Counted from the first letter of the stretch, positions 37,501-50,626 are shown. The stretch: DNA of 64,000 nucleotides from Labyrinthula sp. Ha (GCA_015227615.1 JAALGZ010000007.1:1240001-1304000); one strand, 5' to 3'. Program-made: numbers and translations. The notes: generated by a model from the letters alone, not told the origin.

Positions 37501-39698
37501 TAAGACCATAGGGTGGCCTCGATAACTAAACTGAGGAAATCAATAACACAGTTTCAACTCCAGGAGCCTTTTGAGTTAGAAAGTATCGCCTACACTGTTC
37601 TTCACCTTTTCTGGGTTATATACACTTTCTATTGGTTTGAAGGTTCTGTGTATTTGTATACTCAAGCACAAAACATAGCCAATTTATTAAAGCTAGTATC
37701 TTGGATCATGAATTCATTGTTGGGGAGATGAGGAAAGTAAATCATGAAGAGTATCTATTTAAGTTTCTTCCTGAATTCTTCTTTTGTTCTGGTCTTATTT
37801 CTTGTAAATAAATTACCTGGAAGACTAATAATTCTACTTTATGTTCCTGATCATAGGTTTCATCAGTTAAGGCCTTCAAAGTAAGAATTGCTTTTGAAAA
37901 AATGTGAGGTATGAAATCTGAAATCTTAATGCAGCTCCGAAATTGACTAGGTTTCAAAATTATTTTTCAAAAACCTGTTTGGGAAAACATGGAGATTAAG
38001 CTCTTTTCTTAGCTCTGTTCTTAAACTCAAGAAATGAAATAGCTCTAATCATTTTTGGGAATATACTCATTTTGCTAAAAAATGCTTTAAAAATGGTTTA
38101 ACCTAGCCCATTCAACTCAGAAAATTGGCCCGATCACGTTTATTTAGTTTATTTGACGTGATCTTTTGACTATTGTGCTAATTAGATTTTGATTATGGTG
38201 GTTATGGGCTTTAAGGTATCCTGGGTAGCTGGGTTTGGTCACTTTAACCTGGGGTTAAATTTGCCACTGTCACATGATTCTAAGCGCTGCTTTGCTCTCT
38301 GGTGCCCCCAGTAACAGCCTTTTTTTTGCGACTATTTAAGAGATCTTTTTTTATTTAATTCAGATTCAAAAGATTTGCTCCATATGTTCATTTTCAACAT
38401 TTCTTTCTTACATCAAAATATGTTTCTTTAGTTTGAGCGCTTTAGATATTCTAAGAGCGCTATAAATCCTATGAATATTTATTTTACGAATACATTCCTG
38501 TGATGCCAAAGTTGGTTTTCTTTGGTATCAATTCACAAAGAAAATAGAGAATAAATGCTGGTATTTTATTGCTGTGAGAAGTGATAAAGTATGAAACACG
38601 ATAGTAACTAAGTTCGTTGTTTCTGGCGTCTGTGGGAATTATTTTGCCTGGTAGACAACCATGGCAGTCTCTTCTAAAACCAGGTACCACATGAGAAAAC
38701 TTTTAATGAACTCTTACTTTCCAGCCCTCAACCTCTTCGTCCTTTAACCACCATTTTAAGATATACCAGTGCAGAAAAGAAGGCAGTATGGAAATAGAAG
38801 AAAGTAGTTAACGCAACCGAATGGTAAAACGAATGCAATGAAGGGCATATAGAAGCCCTTTTTAATAAAATTTTGAAGGAAATAGAGAAAAAATAACTGA
38901 TAAAGAAAGAAATGCGTGATTTGTTGTTGCCATGGAGCCGATCTTACTGATAAGGGAACTCGAAGCAAGAGATGAACTTCTTCCACCCAGTAACTCTTAA
39001 CATTTGAAGCCAGTGCATAGCTTACTAATAACACATCTGTCTGTCGTAGTGGCGTATCAAAATGTCCATTTGGCTTAATCCTGGGGAAAGTACCACAGAA
39101 TCGGTTTTCATATGGAGAATATGGTATGTGCTTCTTATGCCAATTATATGGCAACAGGTCGTAATATCTGGTTAAGAGAGTATAGAAGTTTGCAATAAAC
39201 ACCATCAACTACTTTTATTTTGCTATAGTTTTAGTTTTGCATACTTTTATTTTGTGTTGGTTCTGAATATCCGACACTTTTGATATTTTATTTTTGGAAA
39301 ACCCAGAAGGTGACCTTACATAGAGGCGTTCTTCAACTTAGGATTCTCTTAATAATATCATATTTTCACACTCTGTAGAGAGAAAGATTTATACTATTTT
39401 AGATACAACTAAAGAGAAGAACCAAAAAAATAGTGCGTCGTACTATCGTTTAAAGAACTTCCATACGCAATATCTCCTCATTGTTAGGAGGTGGTAACGC
39501 CATATGGATAAGTCAAGTTTCATGGCTATGTTCTGACAGTTTGCTGTTTTCCCTACATTGCAGTTCAATGGGCCACATGGCCTTATGTGATGTTTGCTGG
39601 TTTAATTTGAACGAACTGAAACAACAGAGAAAAAGAAATACAGAAAAAAAGGTGCAAATAAATAACAGACTGCAGTATTTCTCCAACTATAAGCAATC
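34583..39698. other. AT-rich intergenic desert
   Basis: No gene supported. The longest frame (38756-39208, minus, 150 codons) has no domain and is about the length expected by chance in this much sequence. The final 200 bases precede the gene starting at 39699. Confidence 0.5.
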
Positions 39699-40899
39699 AT
39701 GAAGAGACGTGACTCCGTGACCGGTCAATTACACTCAATTGGAAACCGAGTGAAAAGTTTTAGACGCAAAAGTTTAAAGAGTTTAAGTTTTCTTAACCCA
39801 ACGAAGTTTCGTAAACCTCACTTGAGATCAGAAGCAAAAGATATCGAACTAATAGAAGACTTAGTACATGAAAGAAAGAAGTTTGATTGGAACAAGTATG
39901 AGAGACTGAGAAGGGCGAGTAATGTATGGCGAAAGGGAAAGTTTAGCACACACCTTCGGAGGTCCAATAACAGTAGGTTCTCCCGAAAACACAGGAATCG
40001 TGGCGCCGTAGTTGCAGAAGTTGTCGAATCCGAGACAGAGGATGAAGAAGGTTCAAGAACTCAAAGATGTCAAACTGAAGAAAGAATTGTTTCAAAAATG
40101 CTAGGAAAGGAAAAAATTAACTTTGTTATAGAGTTTGCAAAGCCAGCTGAAGAAGAAGCAGTTTCTCCTGCCGTATCGAAGTTAAAGCGGGATTCAGATG
40201 CAAGTTTGTTTAGAAGGATGAGTCGTGGATTAGACCCCAAAATAGATAAAGCATCTGTTAGGGGGCATTCAGACTCTGTATCTAGTGAGTTCCGTGATGG
40301 TCATATGAAAGTCAGGGCTGATGGATTTGCGAAGACAAAAGGGTTTGCAAGCGAAGAAGACATGGAGAAGCATTTGCAGAGACTTAGAGGTTTAGAGGAG
40401 TTAAAGAATGAAACAGAGATAGAACTTATGGCAAGAGATTCTGGGTACAAACCTGTTTCAAAACCGCAGAGATTGTATACTCAGAGTAATAGCGCAGATA
40501 CTGGTGATTTTCGAATTACAGGACCCGAGATTTTAGGTTCGAATACAAGAAGTATGTTTTCCTTTTTTTTTATTTTTAGGTCAAAGGACAATTGCAAACT
40601 CTACAATTGACGAGTCAGAGTCTGAGTCTGAGAGTGAAGAAGAATCTGATGATGATTCAGATTTTGATGATGATGAAGTTGAGAAGTTTATGAACTCTGA
40701 ATCTTGTAATTTAGAGGAGTTAATATTAGAGTGGGATGATCATCTAAAAAAAGCCAAAGAAAAAAAGGCGCAAAATAAAAAGTTAAAAAAAAAGAAAGTT
40801 AAAAAAGCTCCCAAAGTGAACGCGTGGCAACACCAGCGAAGACGTCCTTATGATTCATTAGGCCCAGCTGCGTTTGATTCACTTCCGGCAGCGTTTTGA
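39699..40899 (+). CDS. Unrecognised charged, probably nuclear protein
   Basis: Exons 39699-40551 and 40580-40899 join across a 28-nt intron whose 3' half is almost pure T, giving 390 aa. The N-terminal ~115 aa are strongly basic (RVKSFRRKSLKSLSF, RFSRKHRNRG). A central region is mixed-charge helix. Then comes an acidic Ser/Asp/Glu run right after the intron (SESESEEESDDDSDFDDDE, about 297-315). A Lys-rich stretch follows near 345-365 and a short Pro/Arg end. This layout is typical of nuclear or nucleolar, histone-binding or ribosome-assembly proteins, but no named family is recognised. The start at 39699 is the first ATG of the open frame; an upstream exon is possible. Confidence 0.65.
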
Positions 40900-43800
40900 G
40901 TATTCAGGAGCATACAAAGTACTTATATATAATTTCGTTTCGTGTAATAAGAGTTTTGAAACTGTTATTTCTTAAACTCTATTCGTTTTGGGGTTACCCT
41001 TATATCAGATTCAATAGGTTAAGTTTATTTCAGCAAAAAGCATATAATGAAAAACATAAAGTTTATCCCTATGGTTGCAAAAGTTTCCCAGGGAATTTCC
41101 AGAGGAAACCTATTGGTATTCTGAAGAAACATTCGGCCTGACAATACAGATACGTTTTGACTAAGGAACTTATGAGTTAGAGCTCACTCTTCTTTTCATG
41201 TTTTTGTGAAGCTGTAGAAAAATAATTAAATATCGCAAGTGCAGCTTTCTGTTGTAGAACACCGGTAGCGAATATTTAAGACACCATCTGCCAAAACTTG
41301 TTAATTTAAACTGGTTTGAAGAGAACTTTTGCCACTACACAAGAAACATGTTCCAGTCTGAGATATACCATCTTTTCAACATTGGAGAAGCCTCATATCC
41401 AGGTTAGAATGACAGGTACACCATTGGATTAGGGAGAATCGTCACTTGGACGCAATTTGCTGATCATGCATGAAAACATGGAAAGACGCTTAGCTCGCAC
41501 TATACTTGCTTTAAATACCTGCTTTTATGTTGGTAGCAGTACGTATTTGTATAATTGAAGCTACCTCAACTTTATCTAGCCTACCTTGTTTTGGTTCCTG
41601 CTCCATAATTAGGAAAAGATCTCATGAACTTCTGTGATGCAATCAGCAAATTTTCCATACAGAAAATGTTTGTTCACGAAGAAATGCCTATTCTCCTTGA
41701 CAGGTTTTCCTGTATCTGCCATAGCTCTATTTTTCATCGGAAATTACCACATTTTCTTTCGTAATAATTTGTAGGAATTATATTATCACTACAAGTTTTT
41801 CGCAGAAACCTGTTTGGCAAGACAGCTTCAACCAACCACTCTTTACCTGTGACACGAACAGCATATAGATAGTAGATATTCCTAACAGGAATAACTAAAG
41901 CAGAGAGGTTTCATAGGACTTAGATTAGGTTGATTTTTCTGTACAAGAGTATGCATCAATTTTTTTTTGTAATTTTGTTGCATTTTTACTACCTCTAAAC
42001 AGATCGTTTTTTTTATGCAGGCATTGTGTCCATTTAGCTGGACACCTTTGTTGCTATCTCTGAGAAACGCACTGAAGCGCTTAGCTCAGCTCTATATTGT
42101 ATACCTAAGTTTACCTTATATGACTGGAAAATTGTGCCCTGATAATTGATTTCAAAGTAAAAACCATTAGTATTGTATCGCTATGGAGGCTGAAAACTGC
42201 GGTTTTCGAGTTGGGGTTGTGAATGTGTTGCAGGAAGCGAAATTGAGTTTAATACCCTGGAGCGAGGCTGAAAAGTATAATTATCCTGTTGAGGTAGATA
42301 AAACTCATTGTTCCTGCGGATGAGCATAGTTGGTGAGTTAAGTCTAGTATTAGTTTCCCGTTGTTGGTTGTACTGTCTGAATCAAATTACTGTAAATTGA
42401 TTAGGTTACAGTCTTGGTTCATATCGGAGCGTTGAAGGTAAATGCTGTTCAAAGTGCAGCCTAGCAGATTTTCTTCCTAGGATAAGACGTTAGTTCAAAC
42501 AAAGTCATTTTCCAGCTACGATACAGAAACTGAGATTTTCCTTCTACCTTGTGGTTCAACCTTCCCCACTGCTTCACGCCAACAGATACAAAAAACAGTT
42601 GATGGTTGTTGCATTGGAACGAGACCTCTTCTTAGAGCTTACCGTTTGGCTCAACATCGACATGATAATTACTAACGATTTATTATTTTTCTTTTTACCG
42701 GTTTCTCAGTATCAGCAAGTATTACGAAACAAATAAGAAATTTGATGATTTTTCAACGTGGGTTGCAGGTAAGCAAAGCTAAAATGTAACTTATTTGGAA
42801 GAGGAAAAGCGGCCAATCAATACGCATCAACTGTAAAACACTAGGAAGATGGCTAGATACGTCAATACTATTGATATTATCGAATGAACCATCGAGTTTA
42901 TATCATACGCAACAGTGACTTATATTTTGTACCCCTTAATTATTTAGCAAGCTTTAACAAAATTTTACAATTCCATATAGAAAAAAATTGACCTAGGGTT
43001 ATTTGTTCTAGATTTTTTGCGATGCAGTTTTTCACTACGTCTACTTACTCACTTGTTGTCGTTTTTCTGTATAGTGAGTGTCAATACCAGCGATTGACTT
43101 CAGTTTTTGGGACATGTAGGGTTCTTTCGATTAAAAGAGGAGACGTAGATATCAGTAAAAAGAGTTCGTCAAGTGCTAAGTCACCATCGCGAAGTTACCA
43201 CAGAACTACTTTCATGCTATGTGTGCAAAATTTGCTTCGACAGTTAAATTTCATACCTAATTACCAATAGTATTTCGTTTGAATATGGTTCAATCTTTCT
43301 AGTGCATACCAAACTAAACTCTCTACTATAGGAGTAGTCTTAGTTGTCAGTTATAATTATCGAATGGAGCTCCAAAGATCAGTAATGAAACTTATGGACT
43401 GGTCTAGAATGTTTATAATTTCACTGTATGTATCATTCAAAATATCTTTGGCATCAGTGGCGCTACTCATCACCTCTGAAATTATAGTGGACTTAGAATC
43501 GGCAAAATGCATCCCTTGACTCCTGTTATTAGAAATGGTCAAGTATTTAATTAAACAAACACAGGCAAGAGGCCCACCTAGTACTGGTGCATCTGATATT
43601 ATGTTTAGCTAAAACTGCTGCATATGATTTCCTCGGAGCTCTTACGGTCGTTCACATTTCGAATTTTCAAATTTTTTAATCACAAGGGAGTTATTGTTTT
43701 CATTTCTAGCACGATGCTGCCTGCAACATTCACCAAGATATTCAATGGAGATAAACATATTCGGATATTGGAAATACAAAGATTTGATAGGTAAATTCCT

Positions 43801-45247
43801 AAATCTCACTGCTAGGGTTCAGGCTTAATTAATTTAGAATTTATTAATAATTTTAAGAAAAGTTTCATTCATTAGTGCTGCAAATTTTTATCATGTGTTA
43901 ATAGATTTTTATTATTGAATTGATATTCAAAAAGAACTCGGGTTTTGTTGATATAACTTAAAATAAATAATTTCTTCCTGATAATCGGATTCAAAATAAT
44001 TAGTGTTTTATTATTGATACGTTTTATCAAATTTGATACCCAGTAAGTACTATCTCAATATACTGTATCATTAAAGAGGCTCTAAAGCAATATTAGCTAT
44101 AATTATGGATACAACTTATCCCAATAACTACATGGGGAAAAATTTTCAGTGACTGTTGTTGCAAAAAGAAATTTCTAATATCCTATGGCTGCTACAAGGT
44201 TAAATGTTACAATAAGGAACTGAACTATTTGCCGGAAACTTAATATTGACTCATGTGCAATAGATGTACGCAAATGTTTATTTTTTAAGGAATCGTAAGA
44301 TTTTTTCTCAATCGATCGCCCTGCAAAAATACAATAAAAATGTTGGAGCTAGAATTAAGCGGATTGCCTCTGCTCAAGGCATGGAGCCACTGTTTCTGTT
44401 GCTTCAATTTATTTCCACAGGTAATATGTGATTTAGTTATATATTGTCAATATGTCTTTAAGCCTGTATGTGTACTCTCAAGAGTGAGTACGTCTTAGAA
44501 TTTAATTTGTTCCTTATTATGATCCGTTGCTAACATAGTTTTCATTGAAAGATAATGCTCTGCCCACAATATGTTATTGAACACAGTTCTTATAACATCC
44601 TTTTGGGCGATATTGGCTTTGAACAAAGTTTTTTCTATGTGTAGAATCTAACTTTTGATTGCCCTGTTCCCACTCGTTTTATATATACTTGTGTTATCGT
44701 ACCCTTTCACTCTTTGAACATGGATTTCACTGGCTTACCCTGTAGTTCTGAATGCCTGGCACATGCTCGTTTGAGCCGTCAACAGTTACTTTGCAAGCTA
44801 TGTACATTTATTGAGTTTTTTCTGTTTGAGTAACTAATTTAACAGCATCTTATTTTTACTCCACCAGAGAGCGCATATGAGTTTTAATGAAGCATAGTTA
44901 GCAGTTAGATTCAAGTTTACATTCAGCTTTTTTCATATTTCCTGTCTGGGTAATATAGAGAAAGAGAGGAGAAACTGCTACAGCTAGTACACAGAGTTTT
45001 TGAGCGTAGTTCTACCTCGTAAAGGACACAGACATAGTAACACTATTTGGAAGAAGGGTGAATTATGCTCTTCGTATTGTTACTGTGAAATCAAATAAAT
45101 TGAACGGTTGCTATAAAACTGCATCATTTCATGGTACCTCTTCCAAAACTCATCCAAACCGAAAGCACAGGGACCAAGGTTTGCCCATCGTGCATAGAAA
45201 CTCAAAAACTTAAAAACAAAATAAATACTAAAGCTTTTTTACAGATA
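40900..45247. other. AT-rich intergenic desert
   Basis: No gene supported. Around 43920-44020 the text TTGATATAACTTAAAAT, then AATTTCTTCCTGATAATC and TTCAAAATAATTAG, resembles the 51.8 and 57.8 kb interspersed repeat and may be a third, eroded copy. Otherwise only short frames occur. Confidence 0.5.
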
Positions 45248-45866
45248 TCTACCACATGGGGCATAATTTCCTACCACATTGAACTAACTGCTTCAGTTTG
45301 GGCAATGGTTTACACTACTTTTTTAGACTCTTAAAATTGTCGGGTTGAAGGTGAAAACTTTCTACTAAACGAGGCAAAGAAAGTTCAAGATAAAAAAAAA
45401 TAGCTTTTTGGAAAGAGAAGATGGAAAGAAAAAAGATTTTACAAGAAAATGTCATGATCTTTTTCATTTTAGGACACCATGATTAAATCCTTAACTCATT
45501 TTACCAGAAAAACAAGGATCCTGCATATTCTTGACAATCTCAGGTTAAAGAGTAGCTTTTCTTGAAAGCATTCGGCCTTGTACTTGCTGAACAATGGCAA
45601 AATTCTAAGAAACCGGTTACCGCATCTCTACCGACGAAACTCATGCTTCGGCTTGGGTAGCTCCTTCTGCTTTTCGGTGGCAACATTGCTGCATTTTCAT
45701 TTTTATTGTACGAGAGTTGGTATTTTACTTTTTTCTGCCGTACTTCGTAGAAATTCTTGCCGCCTTCAAACTGACAATTCTAAGAGTTGAAAAAGTGGTG
45801 GAAAGCTCTTGCTGAAAATTATGTAATTAGTTCCATGTGGTAGTATTTTATGCCCCATGTGGTAGA
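45248..45866. mobile_element. 619-bp element with long inverted ends
   Basis: The left end CTACCACATGGGGCATAA (45249 onward) and the right end (reverse complement from 45865) are identical over 18 bases. Both continue with a second CTACCACAT about 22-23 bases further in. Looser similarity extends more than 100 bp inward (GACTCTTAAAATTGTCGG against CAACTCTTAGAATTGTCAG). No transposase frame lies inside. No target duplication is evident at these boundaries, so the true ends may be a few bases off. It is best read as a non-autonomous DNA transposon or foldback-type element of unknown superfamily. Confidence 0.7.
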
Positions 45867-46619
45867 AGTTTGTGAAGAAGGCTGTAGATATCAACAGTCT
45901 CCAGTGGAGACTGTCCGCCATAAACGACGGTAAGCATTAACATGATCTAATTAACTAGGTTGGAAACAGTGTTATCTTAAACAGATTAAGAAGGAGAGTC
46001 TCATAAGAAAGACGTGTTAAGTATTTGCTTTTCTGGTTTGCAATATATATTAGTGCAATTTTCTAAATAGTTTTCAACAGTACATGAGATATCAAGACAT
46101 TTTAGGATTGAAAAAGGCGGCACGCTATATCATCTGCGAGGGCCCCACTAACTTATGCTTGAGAGTTTAAAGTTTTCAATTGGAGAGGTAAATCAACAGA
46201 GCTGTGTCTATTGGAGGTTTCGTTCTTTGAAGTCTACATCTGTCAAAGTGCAGCACTTTGGCCGCTACCATATGATTTAGCTCATTCAAATAGAAAAAAG
46301 TAAACTTTCAGGAATAAATATAAACGCAGCCCTGGCAACACGGAGTATAAGAAACTGAGATTGGGCAGAATATCAAGCATAAGTAATAAACGCAAATGCT
46401 TCTTTTAAATTAAAAACTCTTAAGAAAAAATAATTCTGAATTCAACCTTAACATAGACAAATCTGACAAGGATATTCTTTAAAAAACTTCCGCACTGTTC
46501 GGCCTTTCTGGTGTTACTTGTTCATGCTTCTTGAATATGGTTTTTATTCCCCTTGGTCACTGGCTAGGTTATGAAGCATAACCCCGATGATATGTTTGTC
46601 CTACTTTTCCCCAATATAT
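45867..46619. other. Intergenic stretch with a short perfect hairpin
   Basis: No gene seen. A perfect 9-bp stem with a 3-nt loop lies at 45894-45914 (ACAGTCTCC / AGT / GGAGACTGT), just outside the inverted-end element. The rest is AT-rich with short frames. Confidence 0.45.
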
Positions 46620-46761
46620 CATAATACTAGGCGTATTTAACGAGAGAGTCTTAACGAGAAGTTCTCGAGAAGAGCTTTCTCGTTATCTTGCAAAACAAAT
46701 ATTTAGGTAAAATCCTTCCCGAGAAGCTTTTGTTATCTCGATAAACACGCCTACATAATAC
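46620..46761. mobile_element. hAT-like MITE, copy 1
   Basis: A 126-bp element (46628-46753) has inverted ends TAGGCGTATTTAACGAGA and, read inward from the right, TAGGCGTGTTTATCGAGA. It is flanked by perfect 8-bp direct repeats CATAATAC (46620-46627 and 46754-46761). TAG ends plus 8-bp duplications fit the hAT superfamily. It is internally self-complementary and has no coding capacity. A second copy of identical length lies at 56983-57108. It sits about 160 bp upstream of the small gene at 46913, so it may lie in that gene's promoter. Confidence 0.9.
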
Positions 46762-46912
46762 TTTGAAGCGCGCAATAGAGAGAGAGCAATGAATTAATTT
46801 CCGCATAACTGGGATACAGCACCAAATGGCCCTTATGCATGTTTCGGTGGCAAATTGCACAACCCCATAAACAGAATATTAACAAACCAAAGTAAAATCA
46901 AACAAGCAAACG

Positions 46913-47137
46913 ATGATCTTTTGTCCAATGTGCATTCCAATGTGGGGCTATCTACTCCCCCTTGTCCTAACCTTTATAAGCGTAGTCAGAAACAAGGTCT
47001 ATGAGCTTTTTACTGGGCAGAAGCTGGAAAAGCCTGCGTTCCAAGCTGTCGGGTGCTGTTCTCCTGAAGCACAGCATAACGAAGACGTGAAACAATCGGA
47101 GGAAGTTCCAAGCTGCTGCAGCAAGAAAACAAATTAG
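46913..47137 (+). CDS. Small Cys-containing membrane protein, possibly UPF0729
   Basis: Single exon, 74 aa. The N-terminus MIFCPMCIPMWGYLLPL is a Cys/Pro motif leading into one membrane segment (about 10-28), followed by a polar tail with two Cys pairs (GCCSPE, SCCSKK). The opening pattern and length resemble the UPF0729/C18orf32 family of small ER or lipid-droplet-associated proteins, but similarity is limited, so the name is tentative. The paired Cys could be palmitoylated or bind metal (inference). It is convergent with the ubiquilin gene, 134 bp between stops. Confidence 0.5.
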   Translation: MIFCPMCIPMWGYLLPLVLTFISVVRNKVYELFTGQKLEKPAFQAVGCCSPEAQHNEDVKQSEEVPSCCSKKTN

Positions 47138-47271
47138 CACTGTTTCCCTTTTGAGGAAACTTAATTATCGTGGCATTCTTATGTTATAGTTTTATATAAA
47201 GGTTAGTTTAAGGGTTAAGCTATAAACCCTACCCTTACTTTCCAGACATCCCCCCTGAATAAATAAGTAAG

Positions 47272-48530
47272 CTAGTTCCCCAGAAGTCGATCAATAGCCA
47301 TGTCTAAGTTTCCATTAGAAGCTTGAAGAGCAGCAAGATTGGCTTCTCGATTAGGAAAGCCCATATCTTGCAAGCGCTGAAGCTGGCTCGCGAAGCGTTC
47401 CTCAGGCGGCCTTGAGTCTGTCTGTACCGGCGATGCTCCAAATGCTGAACCTTGATTAAACATTTGTGCCATGTTCATCATATTTTGCATAAAATTTGGA
47501 TCAGCCATACCTTGGGCGAACGGATTTTGACCAGCAGAAGGAACGGATTGTCCTGCGCCAGGTGCGGCGCCGGGGTTGAACAGCATATTACGAAACATCT
47601 GTTCCATATTATTCATGTTAGATTGACCTTGAGGTGGAGCTTGTGTTTGAGTGTTCGGTCTTCGGCCAGTGCCCCAAGGATTGTTATTTTCATCATCGTT
47701 TGAGTCTTGTGTAGATAAAGGTGGGTCACTTGTCTCTTGCTCAGGGTTATTGATGTTTTCTCTTAGGTCGTTGGTCGCATGATATGCTCGAGCCATAGCA
47801 CTCATTCCACCTGGCATTGTATTTAGTCTATTAAGCAGTTGATCTTGCTGTCTCGTTACTTCAGCTCGTCGATTCGGATCCAACATGGCTTCCATTTGCT
47901 CCCTGAAAAACTCTGGATTTGACATCATTTGTCTAGCTTCCGGAAACTGTTCAAAAAGTCGCTGCATTTGAGGGCTATTCTGCATTTGGCCCATCGCCAG
48001 CTGGAGCATATTTGGATCCAGCATCATATTTCTAAAAGCCGGGTTTTGCATCATCTGCTGCATCATAGCCATGTTAGGTTGAGCACCTCCTATCATACTC
48101 GCTGGATTGAAGCCACCAAAAGGATTTGCTGGTGCAGATCCAGTTGTTCCTTGGTTACTCTGATTTCTAGAAAATTAAAGCAAAAGGGGAAATACGAGGC
48201 GGGAGTAGTAGAAGCAGTTCCAGCTGGTAAAGAATAAGAGACCGTCTCACTGGAGGAAGTTTCAACCGGTTTTTTCTTTTTTTTGGACCTGAGATATACA
48301 AAAGTGTCTCCGTTAGTAAATCTAACACCTTCTAATGTTGCTTCGTTATTGGAAAGAACTTTTCCCTTATATATAAGCTTCTGCTGATCAATTGGAACTT
48401 CGTTCGAATCATTTATTGCAGCTTTGATTGTCCCAATGGTAGTTGTGGATTCAACGTCAAGGGATTCTGGAACTGTGGCCTTATCAGCAGGATTAACACA
48501 TCTCAAATTCACTTTCATTGCCTTGCTCAT
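47272..48530 (-). CDS. Ubiquilin/Dsk2 ubiquitin shuttle protein
   Basis: Two exons (48530-48196 and 48166-47272), joined across a 29-nt intron, give 409 aa. An N-terminal ubiquitin-like domain covers about 5-80 (QQKLIYKGKVLSNNEATL). A Met/Gln/Asn-rich STI1-like region lies at about 136-230 (MMQQMMQNPAFRNMMLDP), followed by a Pro/Gln/Asn linker and a second Met-rich patch. A C-terminal UBA domain occupies about 367-409 (QLQRLQDMGFPNREANLAAL). This is the full ubiquilin architecture. Such proteins carry ubiquitylated or misfolded clients to the proteasome and chaperone membrane proteins in the cytosol. Stop is TAG at 47274-47272. The start ATG immediately precedes the UBL. Confidence 0.95.
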
Positions 48531-50577
48531 TTTTTTGTTTTTGGTTGTACGTTACGGACATTTCAACCAAATATGCCGTTTCTTGGCTCTATTAGTTATA
48601 GATTAATTGTGGAAATAAATAATTACCAGTAAGACATATACGACTTAAGCTTAAAGAACACTTACTGATAATTCAAGATAGATAGATAAGACATCGAAAG
48701 CATTCGTTTTATCGCATTGAATTTTGACAATCTTTGGCAAATACAAAGTCAGAACAGATTATCATATTTTTTTGACTTCAGTTTCTTCATCAAAAGTTTC
48801 AACAATTTACTAACTAGAACTCTAAGGTCAGATTTCTGTTTTTTACATAAGAGACTACATTATTTTGCTCTGGATTAAGCTTAAAATTTCCATAAACATT
48901 GTAATACCTAGATTTCAAAGTTCATTGATTAGTAAGGGTATGCTGTATCTTCTTGAAGTCAGCGCTGTTTCGAAACTCTCAGAACATAAGCCAACTACTT
49001 ATTTAAACAAAAGAAACCAGTTATTTTTGGCTTAATCTTTCCTTTTTCCTGCTCATGTTAATTTCTTTAACCATTGCACAATAAAATAATCACTCTGAAT
49101 GAAAGGAACCATAGCAACATATCTCAGATTTCTTCTCTGTACCAACCTGTGCAATAAGGAAAGCATCATTCTATTTCAATCAAAAGGAGAAAATAAATCA
49201 TATCGTTTTTTTGTAATATTTAGGAAATATTTTGTTTTCTTGAAACCAAACTAAATTTTAGGGTAGTTGTGTTGATCAAAGAAAGAACATTAGCATAAAA
49301 TATCTGTATCATGCACCCTACACTCTTAGAAGTTATATCTGATGTACATCAATCCATGAAAAATCCTTTCATATTAGAATATAGTTAAATATGAGTATCC
49401 CTAGAAAATAGTCCAGTCTAGTTTTATTTATACACTTAAGCGAAGTTTTATTTACAAAACCAACAAAACATAAATAACATTTTATGCGAGCACATTACCA
49501 TTTATATGTAAAGGCTTCATTTTTAAATTTAGGCAAGATGGTATTAATCAAAAGCAGTACACAATGGATCTAAGTAGTTTCTATATATCACAGAAAAGCT
49601 GGAATGTTATGGTACTGCTATCAGACATTGTTAAATATTTTATGGCTAATACTATTCGCTGTTCCTTTATTCCAGCAACTTGTAATTTTACCCCAGCTGG
49701 TAATATGTGGCTGCAAAAGGGTCAGGGGTGAAAAAAGGTCAACCTTTCTGGTAACGTAACAACTCCAATTGAAAAGAGTTCAAGAATAGAGACTAAACCA
49801 TGTGCTGACGGTTTTGACACAGGAGATATGCCTAGGGATACATTTTGTGTGGTTTAATAAACTCATCCTTGGAGAATTGGGAAGACTGACTCTCAAAATT
49901 ATTCAAAGCAAATATTGGATACTTTGAGGAAACTTCAAACTAAATCATGAATCACAATTTCTTTTACTTTCTATAACTTTCCTCCATTAACATGTACAAG
50001 AAATATGAATGGCTCATACAAAACTTTAAAAAATATAATGCCTCCACTAATCAACTGTTTGGTCAAGACACTTCAACTAATCTCAAAACCCTTACTCATG
50101 TCTCCTGCCAAATGATATAGGAACCTACACAGTCTTACTCAGTGAGTTGAAATTTTCTGCAAAACCAGGATTTGGTACTCAATAAGGACTTACTCTATAT
50201 CTCATGCCCTGTCATTGAGTTTTTGAGTAAATCTAATAAGAACACGATTTGCCTCTAGAACACATTCAAGAATGAACTAAGGGAGGTGCGGGAACAATAC
50301 GTGTTCAAGCTCATTCCAAGAGCAAAAATAAATAAACTCCTCGGGTGTTTGCATCGTAAATTATGAGTTTTCAAGGCCAGTATAGCTATTTTCCAAATGA
50401 TGGCTGCATTCAAGAAATGAAGACCTCCGTTAGAAATGTCGAAAAGTAAAACTTTACTTGAATTTCTAAAGCTCTAACAAATCATAAAATTCTTTTTAGA
50501 AATATTATTGGCAATGTCTGTGCTAGTTAAGGCCGAGTAAACAGATGACAGAGACACAATATATATATGGCGTCACT

Positions 50578-50626
50578 GTGACAAAATAAATTTTTGATTC
50601 CGGAATCAAAAATTTAAATTTGTCAC
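50578..50626. repeat. 49-bp palindrome
   Basis: GTGACAAAA..GATTCC and its reverse complement meet at 50601/50602, with a perfect 22-bp core (50591-50612) and one small length difference in the arms. It could form a cruciform or hairpin. The core is reminiscent of the MULE terminal palindrome but shows no MULE-like flanks. Confidence 0.8.

Noticed and set aside
38756-39208. 150-codon minus-strand open frame with hydrophobic C-terminus
   Set aside because: No domain, no splice partners, and one frame of this length is expected by chance in this much AT-rich sequence.
50591-50612. Palindrome core as a solo MULE end
   Set aside because: It resembles the MULE terminal palindrome, but the conserved outer and inner terminal motifs are missing and no 9-bp duplication is seen.
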